This document shows, piece after piece, positions 8,256 through 16,915 of a stretch of 64,000 bases of DNA. The position numbers were made by a program, and so were the translations under genes. The number at the start of each line of letters is the position of its first letter. The first letter of the stretch is position 1. The notes under the pieces were generated by a model, which saw only the letters and a list, made by a program, of their open reading frames with translations, was not told where the DNA came from and searched no databases. This DNA is from Sediminibacterium soli. Lineage in GTDB: Bacteria; Bacteroidota; Bacteroidia; Chitinophagales; Chitinophagaceae. The stretch is from contig NZ_JAACJR010000008.1 of assembly GCF_009939225.1 (NCBI RefSeq), positions 1,479,377-1,543,376 of the forward strand, given 5' to 3'.

Positions 8256-8969
8256 TCAAAAATGAAAAATGGAATGAAACAATGATTTTTTTCCGCTGCC
8301 GTTGCCACCGTTGCCTTCTGCATCTTTTTTAAAAAACCATTTCAGCAGTTTGCTCTGCTTCGCTTTCATGAAACGTTCATACAGTTTTGAATTCTGCTTG
8401 AATTCCGCAGAAGTCTCATGCGGCTCGTAATGATCCGCAGGGTCGTACAGCATCGCCGTACACATACAGTTCTTCCTCTCTTTGCTCATCAGTATATCGT
8501 AATTCACGCAGCTTTTACAGCCTGCCCAGAACTCGTCGTCATCTGTGAGCTGGCTGTAGGTAACCGGTTCATAGCCCAGGTCGCTGTTGATCTTCATCAC
8601 GGCGAGCCCTGTTGTTAACCCGAATATTTTTGCGCTGGGGTATTTCTGACGTGAAAGATTGAAGATGGTCTGTTTGATTTTTTTCGCGATACCGCTTTTA
8701 CGGAACGGGGGAGATACGATCAAACCGCTGTTAGCCACGAACTCTTCATGTCCCCACACCTCGATATAACAAAAGCCAACCCAGGTTCCATCGGGCATAT
8801 GGGCTATCACCGCTTTGCCTTCATTCATTTTCTGCGCCACGTAATCCGGACTGCGTTTGGCAATGCCTGTGCCACGGGCCTTGGCTGAAGACTCCATTTC
8901 ATCGGTTATGGTCTGTGCATAATGGGCGTCGCCACTATTCGCTACACGAACAATAATCTGATCTTCCAA
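8256..8969 (-). CDS. GNAT-family acyltransferase, candidate glutamate N-acyltransferase (first arginine step)
   Basis: A 237-residue GNAT protein at the head of the arginine operon. The acyl-CoA-binding motif A is visible as SPPFRKSGIAKKI (about 87-99). It is followed by an unusual Cys-rich segment with CKSC and NCMC motifs (about 151-170) and a basic, Gly/Asn-rich tail. The most upstream usable start appears to be TTG at 8969; no in-frame ATG precedes the first strand. All other enzymes of the pathway are encoded next to it and no other N-acylglutamate synthase is in view, so I infer that it makes N-acetyl- or N-succinyl-glutamate. It does not resemble the ArgA kinase-GNAT fusion or ArgJ. 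Confidence 0.72.
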   Translation of the reverse strand: MEDQIIVRVANSGDAHYAQTITDEMESSAKARGTGIAKRSPDYVAQKMNEGKAVIAHMPDGTWVGFCYIEVWGHEEFVANSGLIVSPPFRKSGIAKKIKQTIFNLSRQKYPSAKIFGLTTGLAVMKINSDLGYEPVTYSQLTDDDEFWAGCKSCVNYDILMSKERKNCMCTAMLYDPADHYEPHETSAEFKQNSKLYERFMKAKQSKLLKWFFKKDAEGNGGNGSGKKSLFHSIFHF

Positions 8970-9039
8970 CTTGTAATGATTAATAAATGTGTGAAAAGAA
9001 TAACACCAGCGTGTTTGTACCGATCCGGGAGAATTTCCA

Positions 9040-9075
9040 CTGATAGGGGCAATTGCCAGTTGCTCGTCCTATCAG
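9040..9075 (-). promoter_or_regulatory. Hairpin in the leader of the arginine operon
   Basis: CTGATAGG at 9040-9047 is perfectly complementary to CCTATCAG at 9068-9075, giving an 8-bp stem that closes a 20-base loop. The structure lies about 70 bases upstream of the GNAT start codon and would be in the 5' leader RNA, or could be a DNA operator. It is not followed by a T-run, so it is not a simple terminator. I do not recognise a known riboswitch or T-box. Confidence 0.4.
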
Positions 9076-9274
9076 AACCCGCGTCGAGGTCGCGGCAAAC
9101 TATTAGCCATCACTTCTTCTGCAGTTTGAGAAGCGCTAAACCTTTGATTGATATGGACGAATGTCTGTTTCACTGTACAGTTCATCTGTAAATGGGATGT
9201 AAAATTATCATTCTTTATACTATTTCGCGGTTTTTTTTATAAATTTTTCGTTAACGACTGTTAGCTATGCACAT

Positions 9275-9310
9275 AAAAAAGCCGTTTTACCTCTGTAAAA
9301 CGGCTTTTTT
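9275..9310. terminator. Strong bidirectional intrinsic terminator
   Basis: A 16-bp perfect stem (9275-9290 with 9295-9310), including GCCGTTTTAC/GTAAAACGGC, closes a 4-base loop and is flanked by A- and T-runs on both sides. It lies 24 bases after the stop of the minus-strand beta-barrel gene, so it mainly ends that transcript and insulates the arginine operon. Confidence 0.9.
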
Positions 9311-9333
9311 GTGCACGGTTATTTCTGCCGGCA

Positions 9334-12201
9334 TTATCCCCCGCCGCCCCTTCTGAACTCGCCGCCGCCAAAGTTTCCGCCGCCCATGCGCATACCGGGC
9401 ATCATTCCCGGAGGCATGTTACCGCGCTGTTGCTGGCCACCCAGCAGCGAACGCAGGTTATACGTAAACGTGAGCAGGAAATAACGGGTAAGCGTGTTGG
9501 TTCTTGTATTGATGTTCTGCGTACCGCTGATGCTGCTGCTGATCGATGTGTTCTGTTTGAAGATGTCGAAACAGGTCAGGCGCAGCTCTCCGGCCTTGTT
9601 CTTCAGGAACTGCTTTGCGATGGAGGGCGTTACCAGGAAGGCAGTTGTGTTGTATCCCGGGGCGCGGTTGCCATAATGGGTATAATCAAAATCGCTTGCC
9701 AGCAGCCAGCCATTGTTCGAATACAGGGTGAAATCGGCACCCAGGGTCTGCGTGGTATAGTTTGAATTCTGTGTTGGCGTCAGCGTGTTCCTCACGGGGT
9801 TATACATGAAAGTATAATTCAGGTTCATATCAAAATGATTGGCCAGGTTGGTGGTCCATTTGATGCTTTCCGATACCTGTGTGCTGCGGGAGTAACTGCT
9901 GGCGCTGTTGTACTTGGCATTGGTAAGCAGCGACTGCTGCTGCGAATACGACAGGTTGGTGGTGAACTGCAGGTTTGATTTTGGCGACTTGATCGGGAAC
10001 CCGTACATAAAAGTGCCCTGCAGGTTGTAGGTGCCGTTCAGGTTCACATAGGTGGTTGTTTTGCCGCCGTTTGCCGCCTGTACAACGGAAGACTGTATAT
10101 CGTTCTGCACCATGCTGGCATTTACCGTGGCAAAGATGATGCGCTGGGTAAACGGATCGAACGAGTTATACAGCACGCGGAGGGAGTGGGTGAACTGCGG
10201 TTTCAGGTTGGGATTACCCTGCTGGAAATTGATGGAATCCGATGTGGTCAGTATCGGCTGCAATTGCGCGGTACTGGGCTGACCGGTACGGCCGTTGTAG
10301 AACACGCGCAGCGCATGCGTACGGCTGAAATTATACATAAAATTAACCGTAGGCGTAAAGTTCACAAAGCTGCGGTCTACAATCACATGCTTCGTGGTAT
10401 TGTTGCTTAACAGGCTCATAAACTGCAGGCCCGTGCCTATGTTGAAATTGAATTTCGTTCCCTGCAAACGGTAACTCAGGTTTGCATTATTGGAGTTGGC
10501 TGTATAATCGTACGAATTGCTGAACAGGCTGTCGAAACGCGAGAACTTACCGGATGTGTTGTCGAAACGGTATGTTTTGTTGATGGAATTGTTCTCATTA
10601 TAGGAATAGGAATACCTGAATTCAAGCATCGAGTTTCTTGAGAGCGGTTCGGTATAGGACAGCGTTGGGTTAAATGCAAACGACCGGGATGAATCAACAT
10701 AGAACTGGTTGATGGTATCGGTTTTTACAAAGGGCTGGTAAAATGAGTTGATGGCATAGTTATACCCTTCGCCATTGGTATGGCCTGCTGAGAAACCGAG
10801 ATCGAGTGAAATGGTGCGCCCTCTTTTTGCAAACCGGTGACGCAACTGCAGGTTGGCGCCATTGATATTGAAGCCGTTTGACCTGCTCTGCGTATTGTTA
10901 ACCGATCGGTTGATCGCTACACCGTTCTTGCCGCCGATCATAGAGGTGGAAGAACTGGATGCGGGCGTACTGTTCTGCAGGGTAAGATTGGGACGGAAGA
11001 TCAGCGAGTTCATCGAATCGAACCTGGCCTCCATGTTGAAATTGAACGTATGCGTTTCTGTTCTGTTTAGCGATGAAGACAGCTGGTCGTTGACCGTGCT
11101 GGAATCGGGAGTGACCGTATTCACGATATTGCTTCTTGTTTCAATGGCGGCATGTGGCTTTTCATATTTGTAACTGCCGTATACCTCTACATTTTTGCCC
11201 CATACATCGCGGTAGTTCACAGCGCCCGCCCAGTTTTCGGTGATGCCCGAGCTGCTGGCGCCGCCACCACCAAAACCACCGCCGCCGCGGTTACCGCCGC
11301 CGAAGCCACCGCCGGCAAAATTACCGCCGCGTGCACCTCCTCCGAGGATATCACGTCCGCTGAAATTGGTTTTGTTGATATTGTTCCCCTGCCCCACCAG
11401 CGTGATCTGCTGATCGCCGTTCATATTGGTCAGGTTCATGCTTTCGTCGTACACACCATCCGTGCCCGCACCCGCTACAAATTTGCCGAAACGGCCTTTG
11501 CGCACATCCCTTCTGGTGGTGATATTGATCGTCTTTACCCGGTTTCCGTCGTCAAACCCGGAAAATTTGGACTGGTCGCTGAGGTCATCAAACACCTGTA
11601 TCTTATCGATCACATCCGGCGGCAGGTTGCGCGTGGCCAGTTTGGGATCATCGCCCATAAAACGTTTTCCGTTAACCAGTATCCGCTGTACTGCTTCGCC
11701 ACCCGATTTGATGGAACCATCTTTGGCCACTTCCATGCCCGGCATTTTTTTCAGCAGGTCTTCCGCAACCGCATTGGGCTTTGTCTTGAACGCGGAAGCG
11801 GACATCTCCAGCGTATCTTTTTTCATCTGTATCACCGACTGCCTGACCGTAACATTGCCCAGGTCTTCTGCTTCCGGTGTCATATAAATAGCCCCGAGGT
11901 CGAGACTGGCATTGGTCTTTGAAAAACTGATCTTACGTGAGATCAATGCATAACCCTGGAATTTTATCTGCAGAAGGCGTTCGCCAAAAGATATATTACT
12001 GATAGAGAAACTGCCGTCGGCCTTGGCCAGGCCAAATACTTCCAGCGTTGAATCCTGCGCATCAAGTACGGTTACCGTTGCATCTTTCAGCGATTGTTTG
12101 CTCGTAGAATCGATTAACTTTCCTTTAACAGTGGCGGTATTTTGCGCAGCAACGGAACCGCCGAGAAAAATGACTGTTAAAAGAGCAAAAATTTTTGTCA
12201 T
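9334..12201 (-). CDS. Outer-membrane beta-barrel protein with carboxypeptidase-regulatory-like domain
   Basis: A 955-residue TonB-receptor-like outer-membrane protein. A signal peptide (residues 1-19, ending SVAAQ) is followed by a CarboxypepD_reg-like beta-sandwich (about 22-105), a plug-like segment with AFKTKPNAVAEDLLKKMPG (about 136-154) and RILVNGKRFMGDDP, and then a long beta-barrel. A Gly-rich low-complexity stretch lies at about 285-315, and the C terminus ends in a Gly/Met/Arg-rich tail. It fits the OMP_b-brl_3 family. No SusD partner is adjacent, so the substrate is unknown. It is a paralog of the interrupted gene at 30698-33382. The upstream minus strand has a near-consensus -7 box TACTTTCG at 12223-12230. 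Confidence 0.85.
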   Translation of the reverse strand: MTKIFALLTVIFLGGSVAAQNTATVKGKLIDSTSKQSLKDATVTVLDAQDSTLEVFGLAKADGSFSISNISFGERLLQIKFQGYALISRKISFSKTNASLDLGAIYMTPEAEDLGNVTVRQSVIQMKKDTLEMSASAFKTKPNAVAEDLLKKMPGMEVAKDGSIKSGGEAVQRILVNGKRFMGDDPKLATRNLPPDVIDKIQVFDDLSDQSKFSGFDDGNRVKTINITTRRDVRKGRFGKFVAGAGTDGVYDESMNLTNMNGDQQITLVGQGNNINKTNFSGRDILGGGARGGNFAGGGFGGGNRGGGGFGGGGASSSGITENWAGAVNYRDVWGKNVEVYGSYKYEKPHAAIETRSNIVNTVTPDSSTVNDQLSSSLNRTETHTFNFNMEARFDSMNSLIFRPNLTLQNSTPASSSSTSMIGGKNGVAINRSVNNTQSRSNGFNINGANLQLRHRFAKRGRTISLDLGFSAGHTNGEGYNYAINSFYQPFVKTDTINQFYVDSSRSFAFNPTLSYTEPLSRNSMLEFRYSYSYNENNSINKTYRFDNTSGKFSRFDSLFSNSYDYTANSNNANLSYRLQGTKFNFNIGTGLQFMSLLSNNTTKHVIVDRSFVNFTPTVNFMYNFSRTHALRVFYNGRTGQPSTAQLQPILTTSDSINFQQGNPNLKPQFTHSLRVLYNSFDPFTQRIIFATVNASMVQNDIQSSVVQAANGGKTTTYVNLNGTYNLQGTFMYGFPIKSPKSNLQFTTNLSYSQQQSLLTNAKYNSASSYSRSTQVSESIKWTTNLANHFDMNLNYTFMYNPVRNTLTPTQNSNYTTQTLGADFTLYSNNGWLLASDFDYTHYGNRAPGYNTTAFLVTPSIAKQFLKNKAGELRLTCFDIFKQNTSISSSISGTQNINTRTNTLTRYFLLTFTYNLRSLLGGQQQRGNMPPGMMPGMRMGGGNFGGGEFRRGGGG

Positions 12202-12400
12202 AAAGGGCCATATATGTGTTTACGAAAGTATCGGGCCTTCGCTTTGGGATTCAGTGTTTTGAAGACAAACGGAAAGCTAATATGATAGCTGGGCTTGTTC
12301 ATTTTTTAATCGGTGAATATCTACGGCTCATAGGTAGGGTTTTGCGTATTCGGTGAACACTGGTTTTCTCCGGATTATTGGGGATTATTAACAAACCCTA

Positions 12401-12432
12401 TTGTTATACGCTAAGCGATTCCATTAATTTTG
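12401..12432 (+). promoter_or_regulatory. Bacteroidota-type promoter for the YHS lipoprotein gene
   Basis: TTG at 12401-12403 and TAATTTTG at 12425-12432 are separated by 21 bases, which matches the -33 TTG / -7 TAnnTTTG arrangement of the Bacteroidota housekeeping sigma factor. The ATG follows 23 bases later at 12456. Confidence 0.6.
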
Positions 12433-12455
12433 GGCAACTAATTATATCCTAGCTT

Positions 12456-12782
12456 ATGAAACATTTTTCAACCCACCCCGCTTTATTGATCGCTGCCGTA
12501 TTTGGCACTGCCGTGTTTATCGCATGTTCTTCGGCCCGGCCAAAAGAAGAAGAAAAGCCGGTAAAAGACACCCTGACCATGAAAACAGACACCATCCTTT
12601 TCGATCACCTGCTGGTTGATAATAAAAAGGATCCTGCCTGCGGCATGCCTGTGTCTGCCGGTATTTCAGACACCGCGCATTACAAAAACCATGTACTGGG
12701 TTTCTGCTCGAAAGAGTGCAAGGAAAGTTTTGCAAAGAATCCCGATGCGCTGATAGCGGCGGCAGAGCTTACACATAAATAA
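12456..12782 (+). CDS. YHS-domain lipoprotein
   Basis: A 108-residue exported lipoprotein. The signal peptide ends in a lipobox FIAC with the lipidated Cys at residue 24. The C-terminal half is a YHS domain with DPACGMPV (about 61-68) and the pair GFCSKECKESF (about 82-92). YHS domains bind metal and occur in copper/mercury-handling proteins and P-type ATPases, so a periplasmic metal-binding role is likely. The gene is monocistronic, divergent from the beta-barrel gene, with a good promoter. Confidence 0.82.
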   Translation: MKHFSTHPALLIAAVFGTAVFIACSSARPKEEEKPVKDTLTMKTDTILFDHLLVDNKKDPACGMPVSAGISDTAHYKNHVLGFCSKECKESFAKNPDALIAAAELTHK

Positions 12783-12886
12783 ACTGGTGGAGTAATTGCC
12801 AATGGTCAATTGCCAGTTGAAATTGGGGTTGGGACCTCCGTATATGGAGTGAACAAAACATCAACTGACAATCGGCTATTGAAGAA

Positions 12887-15800
12887 TTATGAAAACAGGT
12901 ATTCCACGTCTTCCCTTGTCAGGCTCTTTACGAAGCCTTCGTCGTCGGTGATCAGGTCTTTGGCAAGGCTGCGTTTGCGTTCCTGCAGTTTGAGTATTTT
13001 ATCTTCTACCGTATCGGTGCAGATCATACGGTATGCAAAAATGTTTTTTGTCTGGCCGATGCGATGCGTTCTGTCGATGGCCTGCTGCTCCACGGCGGGG
13101 TTCCACCAGGGGTCTACGATGTACACATAGTCTGCGGCGGTAAGGTTCAGACCCACACCACCTGCTTTGAGTGAGATCAGGAATACACGGCAATTATCAT
13201 CGTTCTGGAAACGCGTGATGGCTTTTTCTCTTTCTGCCACGGTACTGCTGCCGTCAAAATATTCGTAGTCAACACCCAGTTCTTTCATCTTTTCCTTGAT
13301 CAGCGCCAGCATACCCAGGAACTGCGAGAACACAAGCGCTTTGTGGTTGCTGATATTCTCGGTGATCTCCCTGCCGATCTCTTCCAGTTTGACAGATGCG
13401 TTCGGAAATTTTTCATCATCCTTCATGATCGCCGGACTGTCGCATATCTGTCTCAGCTTCATCAGGCCCTGCAGGATGGTAAGTTGTGATTTCTGTATCC
13501 CCTGCTCTTCCACCACACCCATTATCTTATCGCGGTAGTCGTTGCGGTAAGCGTCGTAAATCTTGCGCTGCTCGTCGCCCATTTCGCAAAACAATACCAT
13601 CTCCTGTTTTTCGGGAAGGTCTTTTGCCACCTGTTCCTTTGTACGGCGAAGGATGAACGGGTACAGCAGTTTGCGCAAATGGTCTTTCTGCTCTTTCTCG
13701 CCGAACTTATCTATCGGGATCGAAAACTCCTGTTTGAAGAACTCTACACTTCCCAGCATGCCCGGGTTGAGAAAGTTCATCTGTGCAAAAATATCAAAGG
13801 TGTTGTTCTGCAACGGTGTGCCGCTCAGGCAAAGCCTGTTCTTTGCTTTCAGCAGACCCGCGGCGCGGGTTACTTTGCTCGATGGGTTCTTGATCGCCTG
13901 GCTTTCATCCAGTATCACATAATCAAACGGAACCTCCACAAACTGCTTGATATCGCTCCGTAAGGTTCCGTACGTGGTGATGATTACATCCCATGAACCG
14001 TTGGCCAGCGAATCCCTCGAGCGCGCGCCACCATGGTGTACATAATACCGTATGGCGGGTGTGAATTTCTCGATCTCATTCTGCCAGTTAAACATCAGCG
14101 TGGTAGGACAAACCACCAGCGCTTTCAGGTTCCCGTTCTCTTCTTTCAGGTGATGCAGGAAGCTCAGCGCCTGTACGGTTTTACCCAAACCCATATCATC
14201 GGCCAGTATACCGCCCCACTGCACTTCGCGCAGGTAGTTAAGCCACTGGAAACCGCTTTCCTGGTAAGGACGCAGTATGGCTTTGAGGTGTGCGGGTGCC
14301 GGAATGGGTTTGATCGAATGGTTGTCTTTGATGCGCTCGTATTTTTCCTCGAGCTGAAAGAAAAGCTCTTCCTCGTCGCGCTGCATGTATAGTTCTTCGA
14401 TGACGCTGAAATGATACTTGCTCAGCTTCATGTTGCCCGCCTTCCCGTCTCCCACGCGGAACAGCAACGAATATTTCTTGATCCATTCTTCGGGGAGGAT
14501 ACCCAGCGTACCATCGTCGAGCTGCACAAACTGCTGTTTATTGCTCAGGGCTTTCTTCACTTCCTCCACCGTTACTTTCTGTTCGCCGAACTGTATCTCG
14601 ATCTTTGCATCGAACCAGTCGGTATTGCTGCTGATAAATATCCGGGTTGAGGGTTTGGCCGTGTTGAAACGGAAATTTTTCAATGCCTCGAACCCGTATA
14701 CCGGTATGTTCATTTCCTTCACCGCATCAACAAACAGGAAAAACCAGTTGTTCTTTAACACATCTGCGCCTTTCAGCGCAAGTACATTGCCTTCCACAGG
14801 TCGTACAAAACCCGAGTGCAGTGATTCTATCTTTCGTATGAAATCTTTCTCCAGCTCCAGGTTGCGCTGTATCACCAGCAGTTTATCCGCAACCGGCAGG
14901 ATGATCTTTTCCTTGTCCAGCATACGTATATCATACCCGCGGTAACTGAACACAGGCTGAAACAGCAGGTAATCGCCTTTTTCCTTCAGCATCACTTTTA
15001 CCTCGGGCTTTATATCCTTCACCTCCTCCTTCTGCACATTGGTGAAATGCACCTGGTATTCTTTCGACAGGGGCAGCAGGAACTGCTGTAACTGCGCCGC
15101 CCAGTCATCCGCCGCTATAGTGATCTTGCCGGTGGGCAGGAATTTTTCGACCAGCATGATATCTTCCGGCCGCTGCCAGGTAAAGAACTGGTCGTGGTAA
15201 CGGAACAAAAGGGTAGACCCGCATTCGTTCTCCGAAATATTGAGATCGGCCAGCGGCAGCTTTACGCGGCAGTCCACTTCGTAATGGCCACCGGTATAGT
15301 TTACTTCAAACTCCGGACTGATAAAATTCCGGACCAGTTCCGCTTTCTGCAGGTTGGCTGTGGTGAAATTCTTTTTCGGTGGCAGGTAAAAAACAAAGGG
15401 TGTGCCTGCGAGCTCGGAAAATATTTTCTGGAACTTGGGATGCAGGTATTCGTTGATCAGGTGCCTTGTTTCTTCCGGAAGCTCCTCCGTATGCTGTTGT
15501 ATGATGTTTTCCCAGATACCGCTGAAAGGGGAATTTCGGTTAAGGTAACGGCTTACCTCTCCGGGCATCAGTTTACGCAACTGCTGCAGCAGCATTTTAT
15601 CGTCTTCACTAAACACTTCCGTGTTGATGAATTTGGCAAGATCGAGACGAACGGTTTTGCTGATGTATTTTGTCAGCTCTTCGTCTGTTTCTCCCTGTAT
15701 CGCATCGATCTGTATATACGGGTATTGCTGTTCGTTTTCGAGTACTACAATACCCAGTTTCAATACCGTTTTCTGTATGTCTTCCTCCTCTGTGATCACT

Positions 15801-16654
15801 TCTGCGGCAACGGGTGCCTCTTCGACCGGTCTGGGTCTTGGTTCGGCGGCGGGGTTTGTGCTTACCCGTTTGATGGAGGTATCCAGCACGCGTAAGAAAG
15901 GTTTGCCGTCTGTATAGGTAAATTCAAATTTACCTTTGAGATCATCGCTCAAAGAATAGCCGTACAGCGCCAGCAGTTTGTTCTTTTCCTTGTCCCAGTT
16001 ACGGATACTGTCGAAATAATTGGCGCCGTAGTTATGAAGCAACTGCAGGAGTACAATATTTTTATGCACGCAGAGCGGATGCTGTGCATCACTTTTGCAG
16101 GTGCAGCTGGTATCAAAATTCCGTTCTTCGTTTTTTTGCAGCACCAGTCGGAAAAGATTTCCTTCGTATTCAAGTTCCGCTTTTACTTTTTCGTCTTTGG
16201 CTTCGAGTATATTGCTTCTGCCGGTTCTGAGGTAGTTCTCTGCCGCTTCAAAACTCTCGGGTGCAGACAGCATGCGGATAAGTTTCAGGTCAAGCTGTTT
16301 CATTTTGACCACGGTATGTTTCTGATCGTATACCGTTTCCTTATCGCCAAGCAGGTTCTTATCCAGCATATCCTGCAGGTAAAACAGGGCGCCGGCTTTA
16401 TGCCTGCATATTTCGGAGAGATTATACGGGCAGGTACAACGCAGCGACAGTGTTTTCGGATCCTTGAACTGGTTGACATGCACTTTGTAAAAAGTGGCGT
16501 ACCCATCGTCTTTTACGCGAAAGATCACGTTGCCCATCAGATCGTCGTACTCGATCAGCTCCACGTTACCCAGCGCATGGATCTTTTTTCCGCGGCGTAT
16601 CACTTCTTCGGTGCCGCTGTTATAGATATGTTTGATCAGGTAAGGTAAAGCCAT
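12887..16654 (-). CDS. SNF2-family helicase with two SWIM zinc fingers
   Basis: A 1255-residue DNA-dependent ATPase of the Swi2/Snf2 superfamily. Two SWIM-type zinc-finger motifs are seen at the N terminus: C73-x-C75-x7-C83-x-H85 and C184-x-C186-x8-C195-x-H197. The ATPase lobe contains DDMGLGKT (about 815-822), a DESQ box II and SGTPLQN. The C-terminal helicase lobe contains SLKAGGVGLNL and HRIGQ (about 1160-1210). Related bacterial proteins are annotated as RapA/HepA-like but are not proven RNA-polymerase recyclers. A -7 box on the minus strand, TACTTTTG, lies at 16756-16763. No restriction or defence partner gene is next to it. Confidence 0.88.
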   Translation of the reverse strand: MALPYLIKHIYNSGTEEVIRRGKKIHALGNVELIEYDDLMGNVIFRVKDDGYATFYKVHVNQFKDPKTLSLRCTCPYNLSEICRHKAGALFYLQDMLDKNLLGDKETVYDQKHTVVKMKQLDLKLIRMLSAPESFEAAENYLRTGRSNILEAKDEKVKAELEYEGNLFRLVLQKNEERNFDTSCTCKSDAQHPLCVHKNIVLLQLLHNYGANYFDSIRNWDKEKNKLLALYGYSLSDDLKGKFEFTYTDGKPFLRVLDTSIKRVSTNPAAEPRPRPVEEAPVAAEVITEEEDIQKTVLKLGIVVLENEQQYPYIQIDAIQGETDEELTKYISKTVRLDLAKFINTEVFSEDDKMLLQQLRKLMPGEVSRYLNRNSPFSGIWENIIQQHTEELPEETRHLINEYLHPKFQKIFSELAGTPFVFYLPPKKNFTTANLQKAELVRNFISPEFEVNYTGGHYEVDCRVKLPLADLNISENECGSTLLFRYHDQFFTWQRPEDIMLVEKFLPTGKITIAADDWAAQLQQFLLPLSKEYQVHFTNVQKEEVKDIKPEVKVMLKEKGDYLLFQPVFSYRGYDIRMLDKEKIILPVADKLLVIQRNLELEKDFIRKIESLHSGFVRPVEGNVLALKGADVLKNNWFFLFVDAVKEMNIPVYGFEALKNFRFNTAKPSTRIFISSNTDWFDAKIEIQFGEQKVTVEEVKKALSNKQQFVQLDDGTLGILPEEWIKKYSLLFRVGDGKAGNMKLSKYHFSVIEELYMQRDEEELFFQLEEKYERIKDNHSIKPIPAPAHLKAILRPYQESGFQWLNYLREVQWGGILADDMGLGKTVQALSFLHHLKEENGNLKALVVCPTTLMFNWQNEIEKFTPAIRYYVHHGGARSRDSLANGSWDVIITTYGTLRSDIKQFVEVPFDYVILDESQAIKNPSSKVTRAAGLLKAKNRLCLSGTPLQNNTFDIFAQMNFLNPGMLGSVEFFKQEFSIPIDKFGEKEQKDHLRKLLYPFILRRTKEQVAKDLPEKQEMVLFCEMGDEQRKIYDAYRNDYRDKIMGVVEEQGIQKSQLTILQGLMKLRQICDSPAIMKDDEKFPNASVKLEEIGREITENISNHKALVFSQFLGMLALIKEKMKELGVDYEYFDGSSTVAEREKAITRFQNDDNCRVFLISLKAGGVGLNLTAADYVYIVDPWWNPAVEQQAIDRTHRIGQTKNIFAYRMICTDTVEDKILKLQERKRSLAKDLITDDEGFVKSLTREDVEYLFS

Positions 16655-16755
16655 GGTCGGTACGCAGTTTGAGGCCTGGCATCTGGAGCAGGAGAATATT
16701 GGATACAGTTTTGTTTGGCTCCAACAAATACACCCGCTTCAAAAAGGGCAATTTG

Positions 16756-16763
16756 CAAAAGTA
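16756..16763 (-). promoter_or_regulatory. Candidate -7 box for the SNF2 helicase gene
   Basis: The minus strand reads TACTTTTG about 100 bases upstream of the ATG at 16654. No clear -33 TTG is visible. The 261-base gap 16655-16915 is otherwise featureless to me. Confidence 0.3.
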
Positions 16764-16915
16764 AAGGAAAGCAGGTGGCTTTACGAAACGAAATGAGAAA
16801 TAGTAATCAATAAATTGTTAACAGGACGGCACCTGGAACCGGATGGTTACGCTGTAAACCTGTCCGCACCGGTCCTCTCCAGAGAAAACAAGGGTTTGGA
16901 ATCATGCGCCAAACC

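Larger units (their letters stand above)
8970..9333. other. 364-base leader/intergenic region before the arginine operon
   Basis: There is no gene between the GNAT start and the stop of the beta-barrel gene. It holds a hairpin in the arginine leader (9040-9075) and a strong symmetrical terminator (9275-9310). A short inverted repeat CTTCT/AGAAG is present around 9114-9131. The 9190-9265 part is AT-rich. I see no convincing ORF, and no exact TAnnTTTG promoter on the minus strand. Confidence 0.6.

Noticed and set aside
11152..11922. Plus-strand 256-codon frame in the beta-barrel gene
   Set aside because: Antisense of a Gly-rich and repetitive coding region; no start signals or domain.
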